Shown here one piece after another: positions 55,080 through 63,456 of a stretch of DNA of 64,000 nucleotides. Origin of the DNA: DATJGR01 sp963787045 (GTDB lineage: Bacteria; Pseudomonadota; Gammaproteobacteria; Pseudomonadales; Azotimanducaceae); the NCBI GenBank assembly GCA_963787045.1, contig CAWBBR010000017.1, positions 1-64,000 on the forward strand, written 5' to 3'. Both the position numbers and the translations under genes were made by a program. How positions within the stretch are numbered: position 1 is the first letter of the stretch; each line of letters starts with the position of its first letter. The notes under the pieces are model-generated. The model ran no database searches. It saw nothing but the letters and a program-made list of their open reading frames with translations, and was not told the origin of the DNA.

Positions 55080-55504
55080 TCAGGCGAACACTCTTGTTGT
55101 CGGTCGCGCTGTTGGCGCTGCCTGTCGCAGCGGATCAGTTCAAGTCGTTCGATGGCATCGACGTCCACTACATCGTCGTGAATACGCTGTTTCTGCAACC
55201 GGACGTCGCCGCGCGGTACAACGTGGTTCGCGCCAACGATCGCGCCATAGTGAATCTGTCGGTCATTGATGACAAGGGCGCGGCAATGCTCGCAGAGGTC
55301 ACCGGCTCCACGATCAATTTACTCAGCCAGACGGCACCGTTGCAGTTTGCGGTGATCAAGGAAGGCAATGCGATCTACTACATCGCACCGTTGCAATACA
55401 CCGATCAGGACGTGTTGCGATTCAGGGTAACCATCGCCGTTGCCGGTCGAGCACCGATGAATCTGGAATTTCAGCAGCAGATGTATGTGGGCGTGGCCCC
55501 GTGA
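55076..55504 (+). CDS. DUF4426 family exported protein
   Basis: 142 residues, intact. Signal peptide (RRTLLLSVALLALPVAADQF, cleavage likely after VAA or AAD), then a beta-rich domain with GIDVHYIVVNTLFLQPDVAA, IVNLSVIDDKGAAMLAEVTG and QYTDQDVLRFRVTIAV. It should be periplasmic. The function is unknown. It is coupled to metW (ATGA) and to rdgB (GTGA), its constant position in gammaproteobacteria. Confidence 0.88.
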   Translation: MIRRTLLLSVALLALPVAADQFKSFDGIDVHYIVVNTLFLQPDVAARYNVVRANDRAIVNLSVIDDKGAAMLAEVTGSTINLLSQTAPLQFAVIKEGNAIYYIAPLQYTDQDVLRFRVTIAVAGRAPMNLEFQQQMYVGVAP

Positions 55505-56107
55505 ACATCGTGCTCGCGAGCGGCAACGTCGGAAAGCTCGAAGAGCTGAACGCCGTGTTGTCGCCCCTCGGCGTGACGCTGTGTACGCAGCGACAACTCG
55601 GCATATCGGATGCGGACGAAACCGCGATCACCTTCGTGGAGAACGCGCTGATCAAAGCGCGACACGCCGCCGCCGCAAGCAACTTGCCGGCCATCGCCGA
55701 CGACTCCGGTCTGGTGGTGGCAGCGCTCGGTGGTGCACCGGGGGTGCTGTCGCGCGCGCTACGCCGGATCACCGTCCGACGCGACGGCCAATAACCGGAA
55801 GCTGATCGCCGCGCTTGCCGGCGTCACGGATCGACGCGCCCATTTCCTCTGCTCCATGGTCTTCATGCGCAATGCACAAGATCCGGCGCCGCTCATTGCA
55901 ACCGCCACCTGGAGCGGTCGCATCGTCGATCGCCCTGCAGGCGACGGTGGATTCGGATACGACCCGCACTTTCTGGTCGACGGCTTCGATCAGACCGCGG
56001 CCGAGTTGCCAGCCTCCGTGAAGAACCGCATCAGCCATCGCGGCAAAGCAGCCGCACTGCTGGTCGATGCGATTCGTTCCGCGCTCGACGAGATGCGACG
56101 CCGCTAA
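55501..56107 (+). CDS. rdgB: XTP/dITP diphosphatase, with a frameshift
   Basis: About 201 residues. Removes ITP, XTP and dITP from the nucleotide pool. The first part has VLASGNVGKLEELNAVL, TFVENALIKARHAA and the Mg residues in PAIADDSGLVVAALGGAPGV. After a shift in the GC-dinucleotide run near 55755 come SGRIVDRPAGDGGFGYDPHF and MRNRISHRGKAA-type residues (VKNRISHRGKAAALL). The start is GTG at 55501, overlapping the upstream stop. A single indel explains the break. Confidence 0.93.
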
Positions 56108-56110
56108 GTC

Positions 56111-57246
56111 ATGCTGCAGACGCCACCGCTGTCGCTGTACATCCACTTTCCGTGGTGTGTACGGAAATGTCCTTACTGCGATTTCAACTCGCATCCGGCG
56201 AAGGGCGCACTGCCGGAGTCGGCTTACCTCGAGCAGCTGCTGCGCGATCTGGACCGCGACCTCGAATACGCGCCGCACCGAGCGATCGAGACGATCTTCA
56301 TCGGCGGCGGAACGCCGAGCCTGATCTCCGGCCGCACCATTGCAGCGCTGTTGGACGGTATCCGGAACCGGACGGCGCTCGCCGACGAGGCAGAGGTGAC
56401 GCTCGAAGCGAATCCCGGCACTGTGGACGAAGCGAACTTCGCCGCTTATCGCGCTGCGGGGGTCAACCGGCTCTCGATCGGCGCACAGTCGTTCAAGTCG
56501 TCGCATCTCACGGCGCTTGGACGGATCCATGATCCGGATGACATCGAGCGCGCCGTTGCAGCGACGAAGGCCGCCGGCTTCGACCGCTTCAATCTCGACC
56601 TGATGCACGGCCTGCCGGGTCAGACCGCCGATGACGCGGTCAGCGACCTGCGATCAGGCTCTGGCGCTCGGCGCCGCACACATATCGTGGTACCAGCTCA
56701 CCATCGAGCCACGCACGGAGTTCGCACGACATCCGCCAGGGTTGCCGGACGAAGATGCGCTTCGGCGCAATCGAGTCGGTGGGACTCGAGTGCCTCGCGG
56801 CCGCCGGTTTGCAACGCTATGAAGTGTCCGCGTTCGCGCGCGCCGGAGCCGCGGCCCGGCACAACGTCAACTACTGGACGTTCGGCGACTATCTCGGCAT
56901 CGGCGCCGGTGCGCACGGCAAGATCACGTTCGCGGAACGCGACGCGATCGTTCGCACCAGCAAGCCACTTGCGCCGGCGCGCTATCTCGGCGCCGCGCCC
57001 ACCGAACTGCGGTCGGAGGCGGCCATCTCCACCGACGCGCGCCCCGGCGAATTTCTACTGAACGCGCTGCGACTGATCGACGGCGTGGATTCGCAGTTGT
57101 TCGAGCAACGAACGGGGATTTCACTCTCGGCGATAGACGCAACGTGGGAGAAGCTCCACGCGCGTGGTCTCGTGCGTCGCGACCGACTCGCGGTGACCGC
57201 ACTAGGCCTTCGCTACCTGGACACCGTGGTCAGCGAGTTCATCTGA
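56111..57246 (+). CDS. hemW: Radical SAM family haem chaperone HemW, with frameshifts
   Basis: About 378 residues. The N-terminus LSLYIHFPWCVRKCPYCDFN carries the CxxxCxxC iron-sulfur motif with the extra residues specific to HemW. ETIFIGGGTPSLISGRTI, EVTLEANPGTVDEANF and NRLSIGAQSFKSSHLTALGR follow, then, after changes near 56650 and 56760, ALALGAAHISWYQLTIEPRT and YEVSAFARAG with HNVNYWTFGDYLGIGAGAHG. It lies 3 bases after rdgB, the conserved rdgB-hemW pair. It resembles coproporphyrinogen dehydrogenase HemN but is the shorter HemW type. It converges with trmB (8-base overlap). Confidence 0.93.
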
Positions 57247-57934
57247 ACTCGCGCTTGCGGTAGGCAAGGTCCCAGACCTGGTGGCCGAGGCGGACGCCGC
57301 GCGCCTCGAAACGAGTCGTTGGGCGCTCTTCGTTACGGGTCGCGAACTGTCCCTCTCCTGCCAGGTTCTCGAGGCGCGGTTCAGCGTCGAGTACGACCCG
57401 CATTGCGTCGGCATAGTGCTCCCAGTCCGTCGCCGCGAGCAGTTCACCGTCAGCGCCGAGCCGCTGCGCGACCAATGCGGCGAACTCGGCGTTGATCAGG
57501 CGTCGCTTGTGGTGTTTGGACTTCGGCCACGGGTCGGGAAAGAACACCATGATGCGATGCAGCGTCCCCTCTGTCGTCATGTTGGCGAGTACGGCCCGTG
57601 CATCGCCTTCGATGACTCGCACGTTCTGTAGCTGAGCCGCTTCTACGGCATTCAGCAGCGCGCCGATTCCAGGGCGATAGACCTCGACGCCGAGGCAATT
57701 CCACTCCGGATGGCGCTGCGCGGTTTCGAGCAGCGCGTGACCCATGCCGAAGCCGATCTCCAATGCCAGCGGCGCGGTCCGACCGAAGTGGGCGACCCAA
57801 TCAGCGGGTTCGGCAGACACGGGAATTCGATAGCGCTCGAGCAGTTCGCGTAGCGCGCGCGCCTGAGCCACGGTCATGCGGCCCTGCCGGCGGATGTAAA
57901 CGCGACTTTCGGTCAATTGCGCCAGGCGCTCCAC
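57239..57934 (-). CDS. trmB: tRNA (guanine-N7-)-methyltransferase
   Basis: About 231 residues. Methylates G46 in the tRNA variable loop. The N-terminal RRQGRMTVAQARALRELLER is a TrmB hallmark; the SAM motif is LALEIGFGMGHALLETA; VYRPGIGALLNAVE and IMVFFPDPWPKSKHHKRRLI complete the set. GTG at 57934 is chosen as start; TTG at 57916, overlapping the DUF423 stop, is equally possible and gives 225 residues. The frame is intact. Confidence 0.95.
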   Translation of the reverse strand: MERLAQLTESRVYIRRQGRMTVAQARALRELLERYRIPVSAEPADWVAHFGRTAPLALEIGFGMGHALLETAQRHPEWNCLGVEVYRPGIGALLNAVEAAQLQNVRVIEGDARAVLANMTTEGTLHRIMVFFPDPWPKSKHHKRRLINAEFAALVAQRLGADGELLAATDWEHYADAMRVVLDAEPRLENLAGEGQFATRNEERPTTRFEARGVRLGHQVWDLAYRKREFR

Positions 57935-58302
57935 GCAAATGACGCCCAACCTACGATGAACGCGAGGCCGCCCAGCGGGGTGATTGGCCCGAGCCAGCGC
58001 GGGCCGCCGAGCGATAGCGCATACAGGCTGCCGGAGAAGAACACGATGCCGACGAGAAACGCCACGCCCGCAATCGCGGCGGCGTCGCTCAACGGTACTT
58101 CGCGCCCGAGTTGTCGCAGCCAAAGCGCCAGCACGCAAAGCGCGAGACTATGGAAGAACTGGTAGGTGACTCCCGTCTGGAATGCACTGAGCGACGTGAC
58201 ATCCAGCCGCGCCTTCAGTCCGTGGGCGGCGAATGCACCCAACACCACCGAGATGCCGGCACTGCCGGCACCTACGGTGAGGAAGAGTCGAGCAAGCTGC
58301 AC
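57913..58302 (-). CDS. DUF423 family membrane protein
   Basis: 129 residues with four hydrophobic helices. The conserved start of the family is seen (GISVVLGAFAAHGLKARL), then FQTGVTYQFFHSLALCVLAL, FLVGIVFFSGSLYALSL and RWLGPITPLGGLAFIVGW. Inner-membrane protein of unknown function. It lies just upstream of trmB, overlapping its start. The frame is intact. Confidence 0.93.
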   Translation of the reverse strand: MQLARLFLTVGAGSAGISVVLGAFAAHGLKARLDVTSLSAFQTGVTYQFFHSLALCVLALWLRQLGREVPLSDAAAIAGVAFLVGIVFFSGSLYALSLGGPRWLGPITPLGGLAFIVGWASFAWSAWRN

Positions 58303-58356
58303 CGGTCACCCGCTGAAAGTACTTTCGGTCACCTTAACAGCTGGACCCGCGCGAGA

Positions 58357-59223
58357 TCAGGCCGCGACGACCGTCTCCTGCATCGCGTTCTTCAGCTTTT
58401 TCAGCGCGTTCTTCTCGAGCTGACGGATCCGCTCTGCCGAAACGTCATAGCGTGCGGCCAGTTCGTGCAGCGTCAACTTCTGGTCGGTGAGCCATCGGCT
58501 CTCGAGAATGTCGCGGCTGCGCGCATCGAGCGAGCGCATCGCGATACCGAGACTGTCGCTAGACGTCGACGACAGTTCCTGATCGGCGACCACGTCGGCC
58601 GGATCGGCCCCGGTGGACTCCAGGTACTGCGACGGCGCGGTCCACGCATCGTCTTCGTCGTCCGACTCGCCGTCGAACGCCATATCGTGCGCCGACAAAC
58701 GGCCTTCCATCTGCGTGACGACTTCCGGAGAAACACCCAGATCTTTTGCCACGGCCTCGGTCTCGGCCTGATTCAGCCAACCGAGCTTGGTCTTGCTGCT
58801 GCGCAGGTTGAAGAACAGCTTCCGCTGCGCTTTCGTCGTGGCGACTTTGACGATCCGCCAGTTGCGCAGGATGAACTCGTGCATCTCGGCCTTGATCCAA
58901 TGCACCGCAAACGAAACGAGTCGCACGCCAACCTCGGGGTTATAGCGCTTTACGGCTTTCATCAGCCCGACGTTGCCTTCCTGAATCAGATCGCCGTGCG
59001 ACAGTCCGTACCCGGCGTAGCTGCGCGCCAGGTGCACGACGAATCGCAGGTGGCACAGCACCAGCTTGCGCGCGGCCTCGAGGTCGTTCTCGTAGTAGAA
59101 CCGCTCCGCCAGCGCCTTCTCTTCTTCGGCGGTCAGGATCGGGAAGCCACTCACCGTCTGGACGTACGCGTTCAAATCTCCGCCCGGCGAGAGACTATTG
59201 AAAGCCAGTAAGTTGGTCGTCAT
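58357..59223 (-). CDS. rpoH: RNA polymerase heat-shock sigma factor RpoH (sigma-32)
   Basis: 288 residues, intact. Region 2 has LVLCHLRFVVHLARSYAGYG, HGDLIQEGNVGLMKAVKRYN and VSFAVHWIKAEMHEFILRNW; the RpoH box KAQRKLFFNLRSSK is specific for sigma-32. Region 4 ends with LTLHELAARYDVSAERIRQL. MTTNLLAFNSLS at 59223 is the start, with GGGAGGT upstream; MLREVATM at 59244 is not conserved. It follows ftsX, the classical ftsYEX-rpoH order. A CIRCE-like repeat overlaps its probable promoter. Confidence 0.96.
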   Translation of the reverse strand: MTTNLLAFNSLSPGGDLNAYVQTVSGFPILTAEEEKALAERFYYENDLEAARKLVLCHLRFVVHLARSYAGYGLSHGDLIQEGNVGLMKAVKRYNPEVGVRLVSFAVHWIKAEMHEFILRNWRIVKVATTKAQRKLFFNLRSSKTKLGWLNQAETEAVAKDLGVSPEVVTQMEGRLSAHDMAFDGESDDEDDAWTAPSQYLESTGADPADVVADQELSSTSSDSLGIAMRSLDARSRDILESRWLTDQKLTLHELAARYDVSAERIRQLEKNALKKLKNAMQETVVAA

Positions 59224-59256
59224 CGTTGCTACCTCCCGTAACATACGGCTGCGATA

Positions 59257-59283
59257 TTAGCAGTCCCCGTCTTAGAGTGCTAA
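59257..59283. promoter_or_regulatory. CIRCE element (HrcA operator) upstream of rpoH
   Basis: TTAGCAGTC, nine bases, GAGTGCTAA. The consensus is TTAGCACTC-N9-GAGTGCTAA, so 17 of 18 positions match with exact spacing. It lies 34-60 bases before the rpoH start codon and overlaps the -10 region of possible promoters. On the minus strand GAACCC, 16 bases, TCTAA is also close to a sigma-E promoter, but this is weak. HrcA binding would repress rpoH until heat inactivates the repressor. Confidence 0.82.
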
Positions 59284-59304
59284 CCCTCGGCAGGGTTCAA
59301 CCGG

Positions 59305-60267
59305 CTACAGAATCTGTAGGTGCGTGAGCCGCTGGCGCGCCGCCAGCAGGGCTCCGGCGATCCCCAAAGCGCCACCCGACAAGACGAGAACCGCAAAGAA
59401 CAACACGTTGACGCCGGTTGGATCGAGGCTCTGCCCATAGCTCCCGAGCAACGCGGTGAGCGGTCCCTCGAGGATCCCGAGTACCGCGCTGATCAGCATG
59501 GCACCGGCGATGCCCCCGCCGAGTCCGTACAGCAGACCGAAGTACAGAAACGGACGCCGGATGTAGCTGTCGGTGGCGCCGACGAGCTTCATCACCCGCA
59601 ACTCCTCCAGCCGCGCCTCGATCGCGAGCCGAACCGAGGTCGCCGTCACCAGAATCGCCCCGACGGCAAATGTCGCCGCCAACACCCAACTCATCCGCCG
59701 GACCACGGCCGTCATGGCTTGTACCCGCTCGAGCCAGGTCTTCTCGACGCTGACCTCGTCGACACCCGCCTCGGCCCGCAACCGCGTTGCGAGGACTTCG
59801 AACTGCTCCGGTCGCGTATCGTCCTTCATCACGATCCGCAGCGATGCCGGCAACGGATTGCGCTTCAGGTGCGCCAACGCATCGCTGACCCCGGTGAATT
59901 TTTCGAACTCGGCCAGCGCCGCTTCGGCGGAAATCAGTGAGACGCGTTCAACGTCGGGATCTTCGGAGAGTTTGTCGCGCAGCGTCCGGCCGACCTGTGC
60001 GTCCGCGTCGACACGCAGATAAACGGTGATTCCGGGGCGGCCTTCCCAGCGGTCGCTCATCGCCGCGAGGTTCGTCTGTACCAGGTACAAGCCGCCGGGC
60101 AGCGCGAGTGCGATGCCGATCAGCAACCACACCAGCACGCTGGTCCAGAACCGCTGGCTGACAAAGATCAGGCTGTCGCGCGCGACGCGCCGATGATCGC
60201 GCAGCCAGCGCGCCGTTCGTCCAGTGCTGCGCGCGCCCGCGGTCGACCACGGATCAGTGGGCACCAT
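59305..60267 (-). CDS. ftsX: Cell division ABC transporter permease FtsX
   Basis: About 320 residues with one helix near the N-terminus (FWTSVLVWLLIGIALALPGG), a periplasmic domain (GITVYLRVDADAQVGRTLRD, then RVSLISAEAALAEFEKFTGV) and three C-terminal helices (MSWVLAATFAVGAILVTATS, FGLLYGLGGGIAGAMLISAV, VLFFAVLVLSGGALGIAGAL). EARLEELRVMKLVGATDSYIRRPF is the family signature. With FtsE it controls cell-wall hydrolase activation at the septum. ATG at 60267, with GAGG upstream, overlaps the end of ftsE by 14 bases; ATG at 60282 is an alternative. Confidence 0.94.
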   Translation of the reverse strand: MVPTDPWSTAGARSTGRTARWLRDHRRVARDSLIFVSQRFWTSVLVWLLIGIALALPGGLYLVQTNLAAMSDRWEGRPGITVYLRVDADAQVGRTLRDKLSEDPDVERVSLISAEAALAEFEKFTGVSDALAHLKRNPLPASLRIVMKDDTRPEQFEVLATRLRAEAGVDEVSVEKTWLERVQAMTAVVRRMSWVLAATFAVGAILVTATSVRLAIEARLEELRVMKLVGATDSYIRRPFLYFGLLYGLGGGIAGAMLISAVLGILEGPLTALLGSYGQSLDPTGVNVLFFAVLVLSGGALGIAGALLAARQRLTHLQIL

Positions 60268-60956
60268 GCCGCGCCTCGCCATCACGCTGGTCACCCGCCT
60301 CTGCCAACGCACCGTGAGACAACTCGACGATCGGTTTGCCCATCGCTGCGATCAGCTCGCGTTCATGGCTCGCGATGATCACCGTCGTGCCGACTTCCTG
60401 GAATTGCTCGAACAAACGCATGATGTCGCGCGACAGTTCCGGATCCAGATTGCCGGTCGGTTCGTCCGCGAGCAGCAACCGCGGTCGATTCACCAAGGCG
60501 CGCGCGATGCCGACTCGCTGCTGCTCGCCGGTCGACAGATGCGGCGGCAACATGCGCTCTTTTTCGAGCAGTCCAACCCGCGACAACGCGGCGCGTGCGC
60601 GGCGCACCACATCGCGCTCGTTCATTCCTCCGACACGCAACGGCAACGCGACGTTGTCGTAGACGGAGTGATGCGCGAGCAAGTGATGATCCTGAAACAC
60701 CGCACCGATGTTCTGCCGATACGCCGGAATACGCCGGTCCGGAAGTTGCCCGATGTTGACGCCGTTGACGAAGATCTGACCGCGCGTCGGCACATCGAGC
60801 CGCAACAACAATCGAAGGAACGTACTTTTCCCCGGCGCCCGAATGGCCCGTCAGGAACGTCATCGACCCTTCCTCGAAATTCACCGAGACCGAACGCAGC
60901 GCCTCAGTTCCGTTGTCGAACCGCTTCGTTACCTCGCGGAATTCGATCTGCGCCAT
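60254..60956 (-). CDS. ftsE: Cell division ABC transporter ATPase FtsE, frameshifted in Walker A
   Basis: About 234 residues. The start MAQIEFREVTKRFDNGTEAL is normal. In Walker A the sequence reads GGGGAAAAG; deleting one G gives GHSGAGKSTFLRLLLRLD, the perfect motif, and joins the two frames. Then NIGQLPDRRIPAYRQNIGAV with the Q-loop, LSTGEQQRVGIARALVNRP, Walker B LLLADEPTGNLD and the His switch TVIIASHERELI. The extra base in a GGGG-AAAA run is almost certainly a sequencing error, because ftsE, ftsX and ftsY are otherwise intact. It is coupled to ftsX by overlap and begins 4 bases after ftsY. Confidence 0.95.
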
Positions 60957-60960
60957 GCGG

Positions 60961-61914
60961 TCAATCCGCGTCGCGCGCAAGCAGCGCGTCGACGAATGAT
61001 TCGGGTTCGAACGGACGCAGGTCATCTACCGCTTCACCGACGCCGACGAAATGCACCGGCAGTCGGCTGCTGTTCGCGATCGCAAACAGCACCCCGGCCT
61101 TCGCCGTGCCGTCGAGTTTCGTCACGATCAGTCCGGTGAGCCCGACCGCGGCATCGAACTCTTTCACCTGCGATAGCGCGTTCTGCCCGACGCTGCCATC
61201 GAGCACCAGCAGCACCGAATGCGGCGCGCTCGCGTCGAGCTTGGAGACGACCCGTCTTATCTTGGCGAGCTCCTCCATTAGATTGGTCTTTGCCTGCAGA
61301 CGTCCTGCCGTATCCGCCAGCACGACGTCCGCGCCGCGCGCCTGCCCGGACCGCACCGCGTCGAATACTACCGACGCACTGTCCGAGCCCTGTTGCTGCG
61401 CGATGACCGGAATGTCGTGACGCTGCCCCCAACTGGTCAATTGCTCGACGGCCGCGGCGCGAAAAGTGTCGCCCGCCGCCAACACAACCGACTTGCCTTC
61501 CGACTTTAGCCGCTGGCCCAGCTTGCCGATTGTGGTCGTTTTGCCCGCACCGTTGACACCTACCACCAATATCACGAAGGGGCGTTTCGCGCGGTCGATG
61601 ACCAGCGGTCGCGAAATCGGCCGAAGTTGCTCCACGAGCTCGGTGCGCAGTGCGTCGAACAGCGCAACCGTATCAGCGAGTTGCTTGCGTTTTACGCGCT
61701 GGGCAAGCGCATCCATGATGCGCTGCGTCGCCTCGACGCCGACATCGGCGCGCAACAGACTGGTTTCGAGATCGGCGAGAACCTCGTCGTCGATTGCCTT
61801 CTTGCCGAGGAACAGATTGCCGAGGCCGGCCGCCAGTTGAGTTCGGGTTTTGGCAAGACCGCCGCGCAGGCGGCGCAGGAACCCTCGCTCGGTGTTCTCG
61901 TCGTTTTGGCCCAC
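60961..61914 (-). CDS. ftsY: Signal recognition particle receptor FtsY
   Basis: 317 residues, intact. The short N-terminus (GFLRRLRGGLAKTRTQLAAG) lacks the long acidic A-domain of E. coli FtsY. SRP-type GTPase with P-loop VVGVNGAGKTTTIGKLGQRL, VLAAGDTFRAAAVEQL, VLADTAGRLQAKTNLMEELA, LTGLIVTKLDGTAKAG and HFVGVGEAVDDLRPFEPESF. It docks ribosome-SRP complexes at the inner membrane. GTG at 61914 is chosen; the upstream extension overlaps the start of divergent rsmD. Confidence 0.96.
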   Translation of the reverse strand: MGQNDENTERGFLRRLRGGLAKTRTQLAAGLGNLFLGKKAIDDEVLADLETSLLRADVGVEATQRIMDALAQRVKRKQLADTVALFDALRTELVEQLRPISRPLVIDRAKRPFVILVVGVNGAGKTTTIGKLGQRLKSEGKSVVLAAGDTFRAAAVEQLTSWGQRHDIPVIAQQQGSDSASVVFDAVRSGQARGADVVLADTAGRLQAKTNLMEELAKIRRVVSKLDASAPHSVLLVLDGSVGQNALSQVKEFDAAVGLTGLIVTKLDGTAKAGVLFAIANSSRLPVHFVGVGEAVDDLRPFEPESFVDALLARDAD

Positions 61915-61963
61915 AATCGCTCTCTGTGATTCTGTTGCACGTGCTCGACCTACGAGGCCAGCG

Positions 61964-62509
61964 GTGAACGAGGTCCGCATTATCAGCGGTAAGTGGAGGC
62001 GACGAAAGCTCGCGTTCCCCGATCGACCGACGCTACGACCGACGCCGGATCGCGCTCGCGAGACCGTGTTCAATTGGTTGGCGCAATGGCTCGACGGCGC
62101 GCGCTGTCTCGATCTGTTTGCCGGTTCGGGTGCGCTCGGATTCGAAGCGCTGTCGCGCGGAGCCGCGGAAGCCACACTCGTCGATGATGACCCCGCCGTC
62201 GTTCGCGCACTTCAGGAAAGCGCGCGCGCGATCGGTGCTACGGACTGCACGATCCAGCGCGCATCGGCGCTCGACTTCCTCCGCGGCAACGATCGATCGT
62301 GGGACATCGTCTTTCTGGACCCGCCATTCGACTCGCGCTTGCTCGAACAGACCCTCGAGGTACTCGGTGACGGCGCGCACCTGCACGACGAATCGATCGT
62401 GTACGTGGAGTCGAGTATCCATCGGCCGCCTCTGCTCGCTCGGTGGCGAACGATGAAGTCCACTCGCACCGGCGACGTTCAGTCGCAGCTGGTCCAGCGC
62501 GGCGTTTGA
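61964..62509 (+). CDS. rsmD: 16S rRNA m2G966 methyltransferase
   Basis: 181 residues, intact. EVRIISGKWRRRKLAFPD and TLRPTPDRARETVFNWLAQW are RsmD family blocks, followed by the SAM motif CLDLFAGSGALGFEALSRG and the catalytic IVFLDPPFDS. The start is GTG at 61964, divergent from ftsY, the standard rsmD/ftsY head-to-head pair. coaD follows after 53 bases. Confidence 0.95.
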   Translation: MNEVRIISGKWRRRKLAFPDRPTLRPTPDRARETVFNWLAQWLDGARCLDLFAGSGALGFEALSRGAAEATLVDDDPAVVRALQESARAIGATDCTIQRASALDFLRGNDRSWDIVFLDPPFDSRLLEQTLEVLGDGAHLHDESIVYVESSIHRPPLLARWRTMKSTRTGDVQSQLVQRGV

Positions 62510-62562
62510 GGTGGCGACCGATTTTCCGATACCATCGCGCCCTTCCTCGTGGGGGCGGGATC

Positions 62563-63057
62563 TTGAAAACAGTGATCTATCCGGGGACCTTCAACCCAAT
62601 CACGAACGGTCATACGGACCTCGTGAATCGGGCGTTGAGTTTGTTCGATCAGGTCATTCTTGCGATCGGAACATCGGCGCAAAAGGCGGGATCGGAGCAA
62701 CTGCTCGACCGCATCCGTCTATGCGAACGCGTCCTCGCCCCGTTTGGAAAGCGCGTTAAAGTCGAGCGCTTCCACGGACTCCTGGTCGATTATGCGAACA
62801 CGATGGGCACGCGGTTCATCCTGCGCGGCCTTCGCACGATGGCCGACTTCGAATACGAATTTCAGATGGCTGAAATGAACACGGAACTCGAACCGTCGAT
62901 CGAGTACGTATTCCTGCTTCCGTCGAAGAGTTGCTCGTTCATCTCGTCGACACTGGTTCGCGAGATCGCATCGCTCGGCGGCGACGTGACGAAGTTCGTC
63001 GATCCGATCGTCGCCGAGGCGCTCAGGGTCAACCGGGCAAACAGCCAGTCGACCTAG
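62563..63057 (+). CDS. coaD: Phosphopantetheine adenylyltransferase
   Basis: 164 residues, intact. Fourth step of coenzyme A synthesis. Nucleotidyltransferase motif VIYPGTFNPITNGHTDLVNR (normally TFDP; Asn replaces Asp here), VERFHGLLVDYANTMG, ILRGLRTMADFEYEFQMAEM and the ISS motif SCSFISSTLVREIASLGG. TTG at 62563, with GGGGGCGGGA upstream, gives the usual N-terminus LKTVIYPGTF; GTG at 62572 is an alternative. Confidence 0.96.
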   Translation: MKTVIYPGTFNPITNGHTDLVNRALSLFDQVILAIGTSAQKAGSEQLLDRIRLCERVLAPFGKRVKVERFHGLLVDYANTMGTRFILRGLRTMADFEYEFQMAEMNTELEPSIEYVFLLPSKSCSFISSTLVREIASLGGDVTKFVDPIVAEALRVNRANSQST

Positions 63058-63072
63058 CCCTAACAGTCGAGC

Positions 63073-63393
63073 TCAGCGAGCGACGTCGTTTGGATCTTGG
63101 TAGCGACCGGCAGTGTTGCAGCCGAGGCAGCGAACGAACGTCTCTTTTGCCGGGCCGACGACGAGCGTATCAGCCGCCTCTTTGACGTTGCCGCCCAGGG
63201 CGGTGAACGGCAGGCTCACGACGAATAGCGCACTCCCTACGAGTGTCAGCACCATTCCGAACGGCCGCGCAACGAGGACGTCGCCCGCCATCGCCCAGTC
63301 GTTCGGCGAATCTTCGGCCGCCGCGAATGCGGGCACGCTGATTGCCGCAATGATCAACGCGGCCAGCGCGCGACTTCTAATGAATTTCTGCAT
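63073..63393 (-). CDS. Small exported or membrane protein of unknown function
   Basis: 106 residues, intact. Basic N-terminus and signal-like helix (ALAALIIAAISVPAFAAAED), then one strong hydrophobic helix (FGMVLTLVGSALFVVSLPFT), and a C-terminal NVKEAADTLVVGPAKETF with CLGC. Similar small proteins are widespread in gammaproteobacteria beside coaD and mutM, often with unreliable transporter names. The C-x-x-C pair could bind metal or form a disulfide. The start at 63393 is the conserved one; the reading to 63450 adds an unconserved stretch. Confidence 0.65.
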   Translation of the reverse strand: MQKFIRSRALAALIIAAISVPAFAAAEDSPNDWAMAGDVLVARPFGMVLTLVGSALFVVSLPFTALGGNVKEAADTLVVGPAKETFVRCLGCNTAGRYQDPNDVAR

Positions 63394-63456
63394 GACGAAA
63401 CGTCTCAATCTCATGAGGCCGCCAAACTCTAACACCACAGTCACCGCCATTTCGCG

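Noticed and set aside
58303..58356. GAAAGTACTTTC palindrome after rpoH as a terminator or operator
   Set aside because: Short AT-rich palindrome without a GC stem or T run; no conserved partner site seen.
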